From Thermoplasmata archaeon (GTDB lineage Archaea; Thermoplasmatota; Thermoplasmata; Lutacidiplasmatales; UBA184): a DNA stretch of 60,680 bases. The stretch covers positions 1 to 60,680 of the forward strand of contig JAGWLG010000020.1 of the NCBI GenBank assembly GCA_028864975.1. The letters run 5' to 3'. Both the position numbers and the translations under genes were made by a program. Below, piece after piece: positions 53,878 through 60,680 of the stretch. Under the pieces are notes generated by a model that made no database searches, was not told where the DNA came from, and saw only the letters and a list, made by a program, of their open reading frames with translations. How positions within the stretch are numbered: the first letter of the stretch is position 1; each line of letters begins with the position of its first letter.

Positions 53878-54657
53878 TTAGAGCTTGCGGATGATCTCTC
53901 TCAAGCGGTCACCGTGCGCAAAGGCCCGGTCCACGAGATCGGTCACGTCCTGGGGAGAGAACGCCCCGACCTTCCCCTTCTGCATGGCGACGACGTTGCC
54001 GACCTCGTCCGTCGCGATGGTGAGGCGGCCCTGGCAGGCGACCTCCTCCTCGCGCGTCGGGTCGACCACGATCGCATCGCCGAGACGGACGAAGGTGGAC
54101 TCGATCGGCACGTGCTTGGGGTTGAGCGCCCGGTCCTCTCCCACTTCGAACTTCTTCGACGGCACGTTCGTATGGGTGAGTGCCGCAGAAGCGGCGAGCA
54201 TGGCCGTGTCGATCAGGTTCCCCCCGTGGTCCAGCACGTGGCAGTCGACGTAGAGGACCCAGGCCTTCTCCCCGGGCGTGATGCACAGGCTCGCCAGGTC
54301 CACCATGTCCGCCGCGCGGATCGCGCGGTCCACGACCCGGGACGTCTCGATCGCTTCGACCGTGGGAGGTCCCGGCTCGAACATCGGGGAGGAGAGCGGG
54401 ACCAGCTCCGCGTTCGTCGTGAGGACGCCCGCGTTGGGGGTGTCGGGGAAGGGTTTGCCGACCTCCACTTTGATCCCCGAGAGCACCTTCGTGTTCCCGA
54501 TCTGCGCGAGCGCACTGCCGTCGGCGCTGGCGACGTAGCCCAGCTGGACCTTCACGGGGCGCATCTCGTCGAGCGCCCGCCCATCGAGCCGGTTCCCCTT
54601 CTTGGCGAGGTCCAGCACGTGGGTGGTCATGATCTCGGCGGCGACCTCCCCGCTCAT
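53878..54657 (-). CDS. rrp42: Exosome subunit Rrp42
   Basis: 259 residues, an RNase PH-fold protein of the archaeal exosome. The fold signatures GRALDEMRPVKVQLG, GSALAQIGNTKVLSGIK and VDCHVLDHGGNLIDTAMLAASAAL are present. Rrp42 is the non-catalytic partner of Rrp41 in the hexameric ring; the phosphate-binding arginines and active-site aspartates of Rrp41 are not apparent, as expected. Its start overlaps the rrp41 stop by four bases, so the two subunits are co-translated. Confidence 0.92.
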   Translation of the reverse strand: MSGEVAAEIMTTHVLDLAKKGNRLDGRALDEMRPVKVQLGYVASADGSALAQIGNTKVLSGIKVEVGKPFPDTPNAGVLTTNAELVPLSSPMFEPGPPTVEAIETSRVVDRAIRAADMVDLASLCITPGEKAWVLYVDCHVLDHGGNLIDTAMLAASAALTHTNVPSKKFEVGEDRALNPKHVPIESTFVRLGDAIVVDPTREEEVACQGRLTIATDEVGNVVAMQKGKVGAFSPQDVTDLVDRAFAHGDRLREIIRKL

Positions 54658-55421
54658 GCCGGCACCTCCGGAACGGCGGCGGCGGCCGGGGTGCTCACCG
54701 CGTAGCGGTCGCGCAACGCCTGCTTCTGCACCTCGTAGATCTTCTTGCAGCCGATGACGCCCAGGTCGAGCGCTTTCTTCAGCTCGTCCCGGTTCATGTG
54801 GCCCTCCATCTGCAGCAGCACGAGCCGGCCGCTGCGGGGGACCATCGCCATGGGGAGGTCCGCCTCTCCATAGTTGTCCTCCTCCTTCTTGAGGTCAAGG
54901 ACGACGGTGTTGGCCACCTTGCCCACGGCGACCGCCGGGACCAGGTCGACCATCGGGATACCGGCGTCGGCGAGCGCGACGGAGGCCGCGACAACGCCTG
55001 CGCACCGCGTCCCCGCGTTCGCCTGGAGGACCTCGATGTAGATGTCGATGGACGTCCGGGGGAACTCCTCGACGAAGAGGACCGACTCGAACGCCTCGGC
55101 GATCACCTTGCTGATCTCCTGCGAACGGCGGTCGAGGCCGGGGCGCTTCCGCTCATCGACGGAGAAGGCCGCCATGTTGTAGCGGCACTGGACCACGGCC
55201 TTCGTGGTCTGCTGAAGGTGGCGCGGGTGGACCTCGCGAGGCCCGTAGACCGCGGCCATGACCTTGTTGTCGCCCCATTCGACGAACGCGCTCCCGTCGG
55301 CCTGCGCTAGCGGCCCCGCCTCGATACGAAGCGGTCGCAGGTCCTCGAGCCCCCGGCCGTCGATGCGGCGACCGTTGGCGTCCAGGAGCTGCGGGACATC
55401 CTTGGCTCCGATGCTACCCAT
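54654..55421 (-). CDS. rrp41: Exosome subunit Rrp41, catalytic RNase
   Basis: 255 residues. The phosphorolytic RNase PH fold is complete: GRGLEDLRPLRIEAG, GSAFVEWGDNKVMAAVYGP, ERKRPGLDRRSQEISK with the RNA- and phosphate-binding arginines, and LDLKKEEDNYGEADLPMAM with the catalytic aspartates. It degrades or tails RNA 3' to 5' in the exosome. The ATG at 55421 overlaps the rrp4 stop by eight bases; a longer in-frame start would lie well inside rrp4. Confidence 0.93.
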   Translation of the reverse strand: MGSIGAKDVPQLLDANGRRIDGRGLEDLRPLRIEAGPLAQADGSAFVEWGDNKVMAAVYGPREVHPRHLQQTTKAVVQCRYNMAAFSVDERKRPGLDRRSQEISKVIAEAFESVLFVEEFPRTSIDIYIEVLQANAGTRCAGVVAASVALADAGIPMVDLVPAVAVGKVANTVVLDLKKEEDNYGEADLPMAMVPRSGRLVLLQMEGHMNRDELKKALDLGVIGCKKIYEVQKQALRDRYAVSTPAAAAVPEVPA

Positions 55422-56619
55422 GTTGGCTCTCCTCCTCGAACTCTTGTCCATCCGTGTACATTGTTGGACCTTGAACATCGCCCTTCGGCGGTCGGGGAGG
55501 AGAACCGTCGTGGACCTCGTCGTCCGAGCTGGCGGGGCCCCACTGGGGGGATTCCCGCTCCTGGCGTGGCGGGCTCTTGCGACCCACCTGGCGGTCCAGC
55601 AGGTCCTTCACCCGGTCGGTGAGCCCGACCCGCTGTCCCTCCTCGTCGATCAGGGCGAGGACCTCGCGGACCCGACGGATCTGCTGGTCGTTCCCCTCAA
55701 TCCACACGCGACCGTTCTGCCCGACCACGAGTCGGGCCCCGGTCTCCTGCTGGATCATTTGGATCATGCTGCCGGACTTCCCGATGACCCGGGGGACCTT
55801 GGTGGGGGACACCTCAGAAATGTACCCTCCCTCGAGCTTGCCCAGGCCCGGGCCGTTCATCGAGACCCCGATCCGTTGCGATTCGTCCGTCCCCTCCACC
55901 CGGACCAATACGGTCTCCCCGGGGCGAAGATACTCCCCGCACTCCCCGTACTCCATCTGCCAGGGGGTGCCGGTCATGTGGAGCGGGGTGAAGTGCGGGG
56001 CACGGATGTCGAGGAGCCAGTAGGTGGCGCCGACGGCTTGGATGACCCCGACCACGAGGTCGTCGCGCTGCGGAAGGTAGCGGCCCGTGAGCGGGATCAC
56101 CCGCATGAACGGAGGTCGAGGGGAGAGGAGCCCCATGAGGCTCGCGTACATCTTCCCGTCCTCCCGAGAGCGGTAGGTCCCGAAACCGGGCTTGAGCCCG
56201 GAAGCGGCGATCTCCTCTCCCGGCAGGACCAGGACGCGCTCGCCGCCGCCCCCGCCGCCACCCCGACCCCCCATCGGGCGTCGCTCGTGACCGGCCTTGG
56301 GGCCGAAGTACCGTCGCTCTCCCCCGCGGGGAGGGCCATCGCCACGTCCCCTGGGGCCACCGCCTCGGTCGCGGCCACGGTCCCGACCACGGTCTCGGTC
56401 GCGCCCGCCGCCACCGCCACGATCCTCTCCTCGCGGGGGGCCATCACTACGTCGTTCCCGGAACCGACCGCCACCTCGGCCGCGCCGGTCCTCCCAGCGT
56501 CCTCCCTCGCGTCCCCCGCGGTCCTGACCGCGGTCCCTGTCCCGGGAGCGACCATCGTTGTCGCGCTCGGAAGAGGGAGCGTCGTCCTCTCCCATCTCGA
56601 TCTTGAGCGGGGCGCCCAC
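55414..56619 (-). CDS. rrp4: Exosome cap subunit Rrp4 with RG/RD-rich N-terminal extension
   Basis: 401 residues, against about 230-260 for typical archaeal Rrp4. Residues 1-128 are an Arg/Gly/Asp-rich disordered region with RDRDRG, GGGRD and RGRGDG units and a Gly run. The normal Rrp4 begins at about 129 (VLVLPGEEIAASGL), with the N-terminal domain, an S1 domain (about 190-270, DDLVVGVIQAVGATYWLLDI) and a KH domain (about 280-340, VPRVIGKSGSMIQMIQQETG). The C-terminus adds an acidic tail. The extension resembles RGG RNA-binding regions of eukaryotic proteins. rrp4 starts 10 bases after SBDS and overlaps rrp41. Confidence 0.92.
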   Translation of the reverse strand: MGAPLKIEMGEDDAPSSERDNDGRSRDRDRGQDRGGREGGRWEDRRGRGGGRFRERRSDGPPRGEDRGGGGGRDRDRGRDRGRDRGGGPRGRGDGPPRGGERRYFGPKAGHERRPMGGRGGGGGGGERVLVLPGEEIAASGLKPGFGTYRSREDGKMYASLMGLLSPRPPFMRVIPLTGRYLPQRDDLVVGVIQAVGATYWLLDIRAPHFTPLHMTGTPWQMEYGECGEYLRPGETVLVRVEGTDESQRIGVSMNGPGLGKLEGGYISEVSPTKVPRVIGKSGSMIQMIQQETGARLVVGQNGRVWIEGNDQQIRRVREVLALIDEEGQRVGLTDRVKDLLDRQVGRKSPPRQERESPQWGPASSDDEVHDGSPPRPPKGDVQGPTMYTDGQEFEEESQHG

Positions 56620-56629
56620 CCTCGGGGAC

Positions 56630-57352
56630 CTATTTAACCATCGCGCTCTCGATCTGCCCCTTAGCGCGCGCGTTGAGGCGTTCCAAGAATTCCGTCTGGA
56701 TGCCCCCGGGGATCTCGACGACGGCGCTCCAGCCCCCGTCCGAGAGCCACTCTTCGGTGACCAATCGGGCCGAGGCCTTGATCTCGCCGATGACCTTGGG
56801 ATAGTACTGCCCGGGGACCCGGAGCTTGAGCTTCACGTGCTCGAGGCGGATCGGTAGGAGCGGCCGCAGCCGGGCCAACACCTCCTCGACCTGCGCCTCG
56901 ACGGAGCGGAACGGGTCCACGTGGTACTTCGCCTCGTCCATCGCCGCCGCGATGCGCGCGGGAGGGTGCGGGGCGTTCGTCTGCGGGTTGATCGCGTTCC
57001 GCGAGATGTAGTCCACGATCTGCTTGCGTTTCGCTTCGACCATCGCTCGGCGCTGGTCCGTCGTGACCTGGACCTCGCCCTTGCGGATGATCTCCTTCGC
57101 GATCGCGTAGACGTCCGAGGTGTGGAACTGCTTCTCGAGGAACTCGCTCGAGATCTTGTCCCCCTTCTTCGCGTCCTTGTAGATCTGGTCCTGAGGGAGG
57201 TGCTCCCTTAGGTCCAGGTCCTTGCCGTCCTTCAGGGCCTGGACGGCGGCGGGGTCGACCAGGACCTCGAAGTGGTTCCCCCCGATCACGAGCCGGGCGA
57301 CGACCGCATCGGCCGCCTCTCGTCGCCGCTTCTCACGGCCCGGTTGCATCAT
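56630..57352 (-). CDS. sbds: SBDS-family ribosome maturation factor
   Basis: 240 residues with the three SBDS domains in order: FYSH domain ([20 protein letters not shown]), a central helical domain ([32 protein letters not shown] split by the family motif [10 protein letters not shown]) and a C-terminal ferredoxin-like domain ([16 protein letters not shown]). SBDS releases the anti-association factor aIF6 from the large subunit. It sits between psmA and rrp4 with short gaps, the canonical archaeal order. Confidence 0.93.
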   Translation of the reverse strand: MMQPGREKRRREAADAVVARLVIGGNHFEVLVDPAAVQALKDGKDLDLREHLPQDQIYKDAKKGDKISSEFLEKQFHTSDVYAIAKEIIRKGEVQVTTDQRRAMVEAKRKQIVDYISRNAINPQTNAPHPPARIAAAMDEAKYHVDPFRSVEAQVEEVLARLRPLLPIRLEHVKLKLRVPGQYYPKVIGEIKASARLVTEEWLSDGGWSAVVEIPGGIQTEFLERLNARAKGQIESAMVK

Positions 57353-57385
57353 GGGAGGTTGGGGGGGAGCCGACCTCCGTCCAGT

Positions 57386-58132
57386 TCAACCTTTCGACCC
57401 CTTCTCTTTCGGGGCCAGACGGGAGACGTACTTCTGGATCTGCTCGCTGTTCAGCCGAGTGAAGCCCTTGTCCTTCTGGATGGTGCACATCTCGACGGAG
57501 TTGAGGTTCGAGGGGTCCTCCATCGATTGCTGAAGTCCTTCGAGCGCCAGGAGCGCCGCGGCCTCGATGTCCATCCCGGTCTGGTATTTCTGTTCGAAGA
57601 GCTCCATCACCGGCGTGCGGTTCCCGCCGATCGAGGAGGCCTTGAAGGAGGTCAGGGAACCCGAGGGGTCGGTCTCGAAGAGGTGCACGCCCGTGTCGTC
57701 GTACCCACCGATGAGGAGGGCGGTCCCGAAGGGGCGGACCCCTCCATACTGCGTATACTGTTGCTTGTAGTCGCAGATCCGGCGCACCAGGACCTCGAGA
57801 GAGATGGGCTCGGCGTAGGTGACACGGTTGATCTGGGAGGCCAGGCGAGCGTAGTCGACGAGCACGCGCGCGTCGGCCACCAGACCTGCGGTCGCGGCTC
57901 CGATGTGTTCATCGATCTGGTGGATCTTCTCGACGCTGGAGGCCTCCGCCAGCTTCGGGTTGGGGATGCGTCGGTCGGCGACGAGCACGACCCCGTCCTT
58001 CGCGACGACCCCGGCCGTGGCCGTGCCGCGGCGGACCGACTCTCGAGCGTACTCGACCTGGAACAGTCGGCCGTCGGGGGAGAAGACGGTGATCGCGCGG
58101 TCGTAGGCCATCTGGCCCGGTTGCATCTCCAT
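57386..58132 (-). CDS. psmA: 20S proteasome alpha subunit
   Basis: 248 residues starting with the alpha-subunit signature YDRAITVFSPDGRLFQVEYARE, which forms the gate region of the outer ring. VRPFGTALLIGGYD and IGAATAGLVADARVL are conserved ring-contact segments. The acidic/basic C-terminal tail ends KEKGSKG. It is the first gene of the superoperon; a TATA box at 58171-58178 lies 42 bases upstream and an AGGAG sequence lies about 10 bases before the ATG, so this gene has a short leader with a Shine-Dalgarno site, unlike many others here. Confidence 0.94.
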   Translation of the reverse strand: MEMQPGQMAYDRAITVFSPDGRLFQVEYARESVRRGTATAGVVAKDGVVLVADRRIPNPKLAEASSVEKIHQIDEHIGAATAGLVADARVLVDYARLASQINRVTYAEPISLEVLVRRICDYKQQYTQYGGVRPFGTALLIGGYDDTGVHLFETDPSGSLTSFKASSIGGNRTPVMELFEQKYQTGMDIEAAALLALEGLQQSMEDPSNLNSVEMCTIQKDKGFTRLNSEQIQKYVSRLAPKEKGSKG

Positions 58133-58170
58133 GAGGAAGCGCTCCTGCGGGGCGCGGCACCATCCCCCTG

Positions 58171-58178
58171 TTTATAAG
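58171..58178 (-). promoter_or_regulatory. TATA box of the proteasome/exosome operon
   Basis: CTTATAAA on the minus strand is centred 42 bases before the psmA ATG. This predicts a roughly 15-base leader that contains GCAGGAGC, a good ribosome-binding site. Confidence 0.6.
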
Positions 58179-58358
58179 GACTTGTGGAAGCGCAGGCTCG
58201 TCACGTTCGCAAGGTCGTAGGCGAGCACTCTTGGCGGGCCGGACCGCGAGCGGCGGGTGAGGCCAAGCGGCGAGTGCGCGCCGGCCCCCACGAGAAGGCC
58301 CCCCTTGCTCCGCGGCCCGTCCCACTCCCGAGCCGCGGGGTTCTGTGGACACGTGCAA

Positions 58359-58366
58359 GCTTTTTT
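58359..58366 (+). promoter_or_regulatory. T-rich promoter element of the DUF255 gene
   Basis: GCTTTTTT is centred about 29 bases upstream of the ATG at 58392, matching leaderless spacing. It is a less typical TATA box. Confidence 0.35.
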
Positions 58367-58391
58367 CCACCGCACCGGTCCGTACCCCGGC

Positions 58392-60503
58392 ATGGCGGGA
58401 AAGACCTCGGCGCTGCCCGCCCATCGGCTCTCGAAGGCGACCTCCGCGTATCTTCGGAGCGCGGCCGAACAGGGGATCGAGTGGTACCCGTGGGGGGAGG
58501 AGCCGTTCCGGGTGGCGAAGGCGACGGGCCGCCCGATCCTGCTCGACATCGGCGCGGCCTGGTGCCACTGGTGCCACGTGATGGACGAAGGGACCTACAG
58601 CGACGAAGAGGTTGCGCGTCTCGTCAATCTGCACTTCGTCGCCGTGAAGGTCGACCGCGACGAGAACCCGGAGGTCGACCGCCGCTACCAGAAGCAGGTC
58701 CAGGCGGTCTCGGGCGAGGGAGGCTGGCCGCTCACGGCCTTCCTGACCCCGCAGGGGGAGACCTTCCTGGGCGGCACCTACTTCCCGCCGACCGACGGCC
58801 ACGGGCGGCCGGGGTTCCGGAGCGTGTTGAACGAGGTCGCTCGGCTCTGGCGAGAGGAGCGGCCGCAGCTTCGCGAGCAGGCCGAAGCGGTGTCTCAGGG
58901 GCTCCGCTCGGGGGAGGAGCGCGCTTCACCGGCCGGAGTGGACCTCTCGTCCTTCGTCGAGCACACCGTCTCCAGCGCCTTGGAGCGGTACGACCCCGCA
59001 CATGGGGGCTTCGGAGGAGCCCCCAAGTTCCCTCACCCCACGGGGATCGAACTCCTGCTGGACTTCGCGGCCCGACGTTCGGACCCCCGGGCCTCGGAGG
59101 CCGCTCGGCTCACCCTCCTCCACATGGTCGATGGGGGACTGTACGACCAGCTCGGAGGAGGCTTCCATCGATACTCCGTCGACGACGCGTGGCACGTCCC
59201 CCACTTCGAGAAGATGGCGGTCGACAACGCCCATCTCTTGACGTGCTACGTCGCGGGATGGGAGGCCTTTCACGAGCCGCGCTTTCGCGAGGTGATCGAA
59301 GGGACCGTCGACTGGGTCCTCGGGACCCTCGGCCGCGATCCTCGGGGAGGGTTCGCCGCGAGCCAGGACGCCGACAACGCCCCGGGGGATGACGGCGGGT
59401 ACTTCACCTGGTCCTCCCGCGAGCTGCGAGGGCTGCTCTCTGCGGAGGAGTTCCGCGCCGCGCGTTGGACCTTCGGCCTCGACGGTGACGCGCGCATGCC
59501 GCACGAGCCTTCGCAGAACGTCCTGCAGCGGCTCTTCGGACCCACCGAGGTCGCGGAGCACCTCAAGTGCTCGCCCGAGCAGGCGCAGGCATGGACCCGG
59601 AGCGCCATCGCGAAGATGCGAACGGTGCGCTCGAGCCGACCTGAACCCCTCGTCGACCCCGCCCTCTACGCCTCGTTGAACGGTCTCCTCATCGGAGCCC
59701 TCGCGCTCGCCTCACGCGCGCTCGGAGACCCGCGTCCGCTCGAAGCGGCGCGCAAGGCCGCGGACCGGTTCCTTCGAGAGGCGTACGAACCGTCGCGGGG
59801 TGTCGCCCACCACCTAAGCGCCAGCGGAGCCGAGGGGTGGGGCCTGTTGGAGGACCAGAGCGAGTTCGCGCTCGGCCTCCTCCGGCTCGCGGAGGTCTCG
59901 GCGGATGGGAGGTACCTTGAGAGCGCCCGGTCGTTGCTGGACCTGGCGCTCCAGGAGTTCCGCCCGGAACCCGAAGGCTTGCTTCGTGACCTCTCCCCAC
60001 GACTCTACGACGGGCCGAAGGTGGGGGCATGGGAGGCGGCGAACTTCCCCCTCGAGGACGCCCCCCATCTCTCGGCGAACGCGGCGACCGCGCTCGCGCT
60101 CCTCCACCTCTCCGCCCTCCTCGGCGAACCGGGGGAGGACGCCCGTACCGCGTCCCTGCTCGGCGCCATGGCGACGAGGCTCCGACACGCGGGGCTCTTC
60201 GGCGCCGGAGCGGCCCTCGCCGCGGGGATCCATCTCCAGCCCGCCGTGCGCGTGGTGGTCGAAGGGACCGGAGGAGAGGCGGAAGAGCTCTGGAAGGCCG
60301 CGGTCGAAACCTACCATCCTCGAAAGGTCCTCTTCCGGGGGGCTCCACGGGCCCCCTTCGTCCTTCCAGAAGAGGCGGCGCAAGCGAGCGGATCGAACAC
60401 CAAGGCACGAGCCCTCCTCTGCCGAGGTACCTCCTGTCAGCCTCCGATGACGACCGGCGAGGAAGTACGGACGGCCCTGCGTGAGGAATCGCGGGGAAGC
60501 TAA
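58392..60503 (+). CDS. DUF255 thioredoxin-fold/six-hairpin protein (YyaL/SPATA20 family)
   Basis: 703 residues, full length. The N-terminal thioredoxin domain has GAAWCHWCHVMDEG with a CxxC pair near residues 57-60, DRDENPEVDRRYQ and GGWPLTAFLTP. The rest is an (alpha/alpha)6 barrel like N-acylglucosamine 2-epimerases: GGFGGAPKFPHP, GGLYDQLGGGFHRYSVD and HFEKMAVDNA, then ASQDADNA. Family members are widespread; their substrate is unknown. ATG 58392 is preferred to an upstream in-frame codon because a promoter-like element lies at 58359-58366. It is divergent from psmA. Confidence 0.88.
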   Translation: MAGKTSALPAHRLSKATSAYLRSAAEQGIEWYPWGEEPFRVAKATGRPILLDIGAAWCHWCHVMDEGTYSDEEVARLVNLHFVAVKVDRDENPEVDRRYQKQVQAVSGEGGWPLTAFLTPQGETFLGGTYFPPTDGHGRPGFRSVLNEVARLWREERPQLREQAEAVSQGLRSGEERASPAGVDLSSFVEHTVSSALERYDPAHGGFGGAPKFPHPTGIELLLDFAARRSDPRASEAARLTLLHMVDGGLYDQLGGGFHRYSVDDAWHVPHFEKMAVDNAHLLTCYVAGWEAFHEPRFREVIEGTVDWVLGTLGRDPRGGFAASQDADNAPGDDGGYFTWSSRELRGLLSAEEFRAARWTFGLDGDARMPHEPSQNVLQRLFGPTEVAEHLKCSPEQAQAWTRSAIAKMRTVRSSRPEPLVDPALYASLNGLLIGALALASRALGDPRPLEAARKAADRFLREAYEPSRGVAHHLSASGAEGWGLLEDQSEFALGLLRLAEVSADGRYLESARSLLDLALQEFRPEPEGLLRDLSPRLYDGPKVGAWEAANFPLEDAPHLSANAATALALLHLSALLGEPGEDARTASLLGAMATRLRHAGLFGAGAALAAGIHLQPAVRVVVEGTGGEAEELWKAAVETYHPRKVLFRGAPRAPFVLPEEAAQASGSNTKARALLCRGTSCQPPMTTGEEVRTALREESRGS

Positions 60504-60553
60504 CGGCAGCACCCCACGCGGTCGCGACCTTCAGGAGCCAAGACCCCTGGGAA

Positions 60554-60600
60554 GTCCTCCGCGAATTGAGTTGACCCCCTCGCGGGGCCTCGCGGAGGTC
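60554..60600. repeat. Imperfect inverted repeat downstream of the DUF255 gene
   Basis: Arms CCTCCGCGA and TCGCGGAGG (10 of 11 bases pair when extended by two) enclose about 25 bases that include another CCCCTCGCGGGG hairpin. It could form a stem-loop in the 3' region of the transcript. No gene was seen in 60504-60680. Confidence 0.35.
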
Positions 60601-60680
60601 CGCCTGAGCTCGCTACCGCTCGCCTGGTCGCTCCGCTCCCGGACCCTCTCCTTGTTGGAAGGATGGGCGGACCCTTCCAT

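Noticed and set aside
1..60680. CRISPR arrays, rRNA operons, prophage or integrase genes.
   Set aside because: No regularly spaced short repeats, rRNA-like sequences or phage genes were recognised on either strand.

Overview
The window reads as a GC-rich archaeal chromosome segment, most likely from a high-GC member of the Thermoplasmatota. That placement is an inference from gene content, not from a phylogeny. Archaeal markers are direct: a proteasome/exosome superoperon (psmA, SBDS, rrp4, rrp41, rrp42, eL43, rpo12), radB, SUF genes of archaeal type, DUF835 domains, and many genes with a TATA-like box centred about 27-30 nt upstream of the start codon, as expected for leaderless transcripts. 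Large Kelch, PKD and YVTN surface proteins with one C-terminal membrane anchor recur throughout. No rRNA, tRNA or CRISPR array was recognised.

Layout. 0-5.5 kb: start of an aldo/keto reductase, a STAND ATPase with a DUF835 domain inserted between Walker A and Walker B, a tiny Cys-rich protein and a B12-type radical SAM enzyme. 5.6-13 kb: a cell-surface GH57 glycosidase, a 2x[4Fe-4S] ferredoxin plus SufU, divergent SufD, and a membrane Kelch protein. 12.8-15.6 kb: a gene-poor stretch, a DUF420-like membrane protein and an IS66-type transposase broken by one in-frame UGA. 15.8-25 kb: an acyl-CoA dehydrogenase, a YVTN surface protein, three small genes and a Kelch/PKD surface protein. 25.2-27.4 kb: a second STAND/TPR-like protein with a degenerate P-loop.

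27.5-35.1 kb is a sulfur-trafficking island. The sufC-sufS-sufB operon is divergent from a SufR-like Fe-S regulator. It is followed by cysM, a JAMM peptidase, and a single polypeptide that fuses a ubiquitin-like sulfur carrier, a MoeB/ThiF-type E1 and a rhodanese. This resembles the mycobacterial CysM/CysO/Mec/MoeZ pathway, but with carrier and activator fused so that the diglycine is internal. It is my leading candidate for an unusual system.

35.2-41.6 kb: a DUF4382 protein, a membrane protein with a roughly 400-residue Pro/Ala-rich tail translationally coupled to a membrane DUF835 protein, and a surface phosphoesterase. 41.7-49.2 kb: AddB- and AddA-like helicase-nuclease subunits, overlapping by four bases and convergent with radB; AddAB is a bacterial-type recombination machine. 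49.2-53.2 kb: a giant exordium-like protein with tandem Ig/PKD repeats. 53.4-58.1 kb: the exosome/proteasome operon, in which Rrp4 carries a long RG/RD-rich N-terminal extension. 58.4-60.5 kb: a DUF255/YyaL thioredoxin-fold protein.
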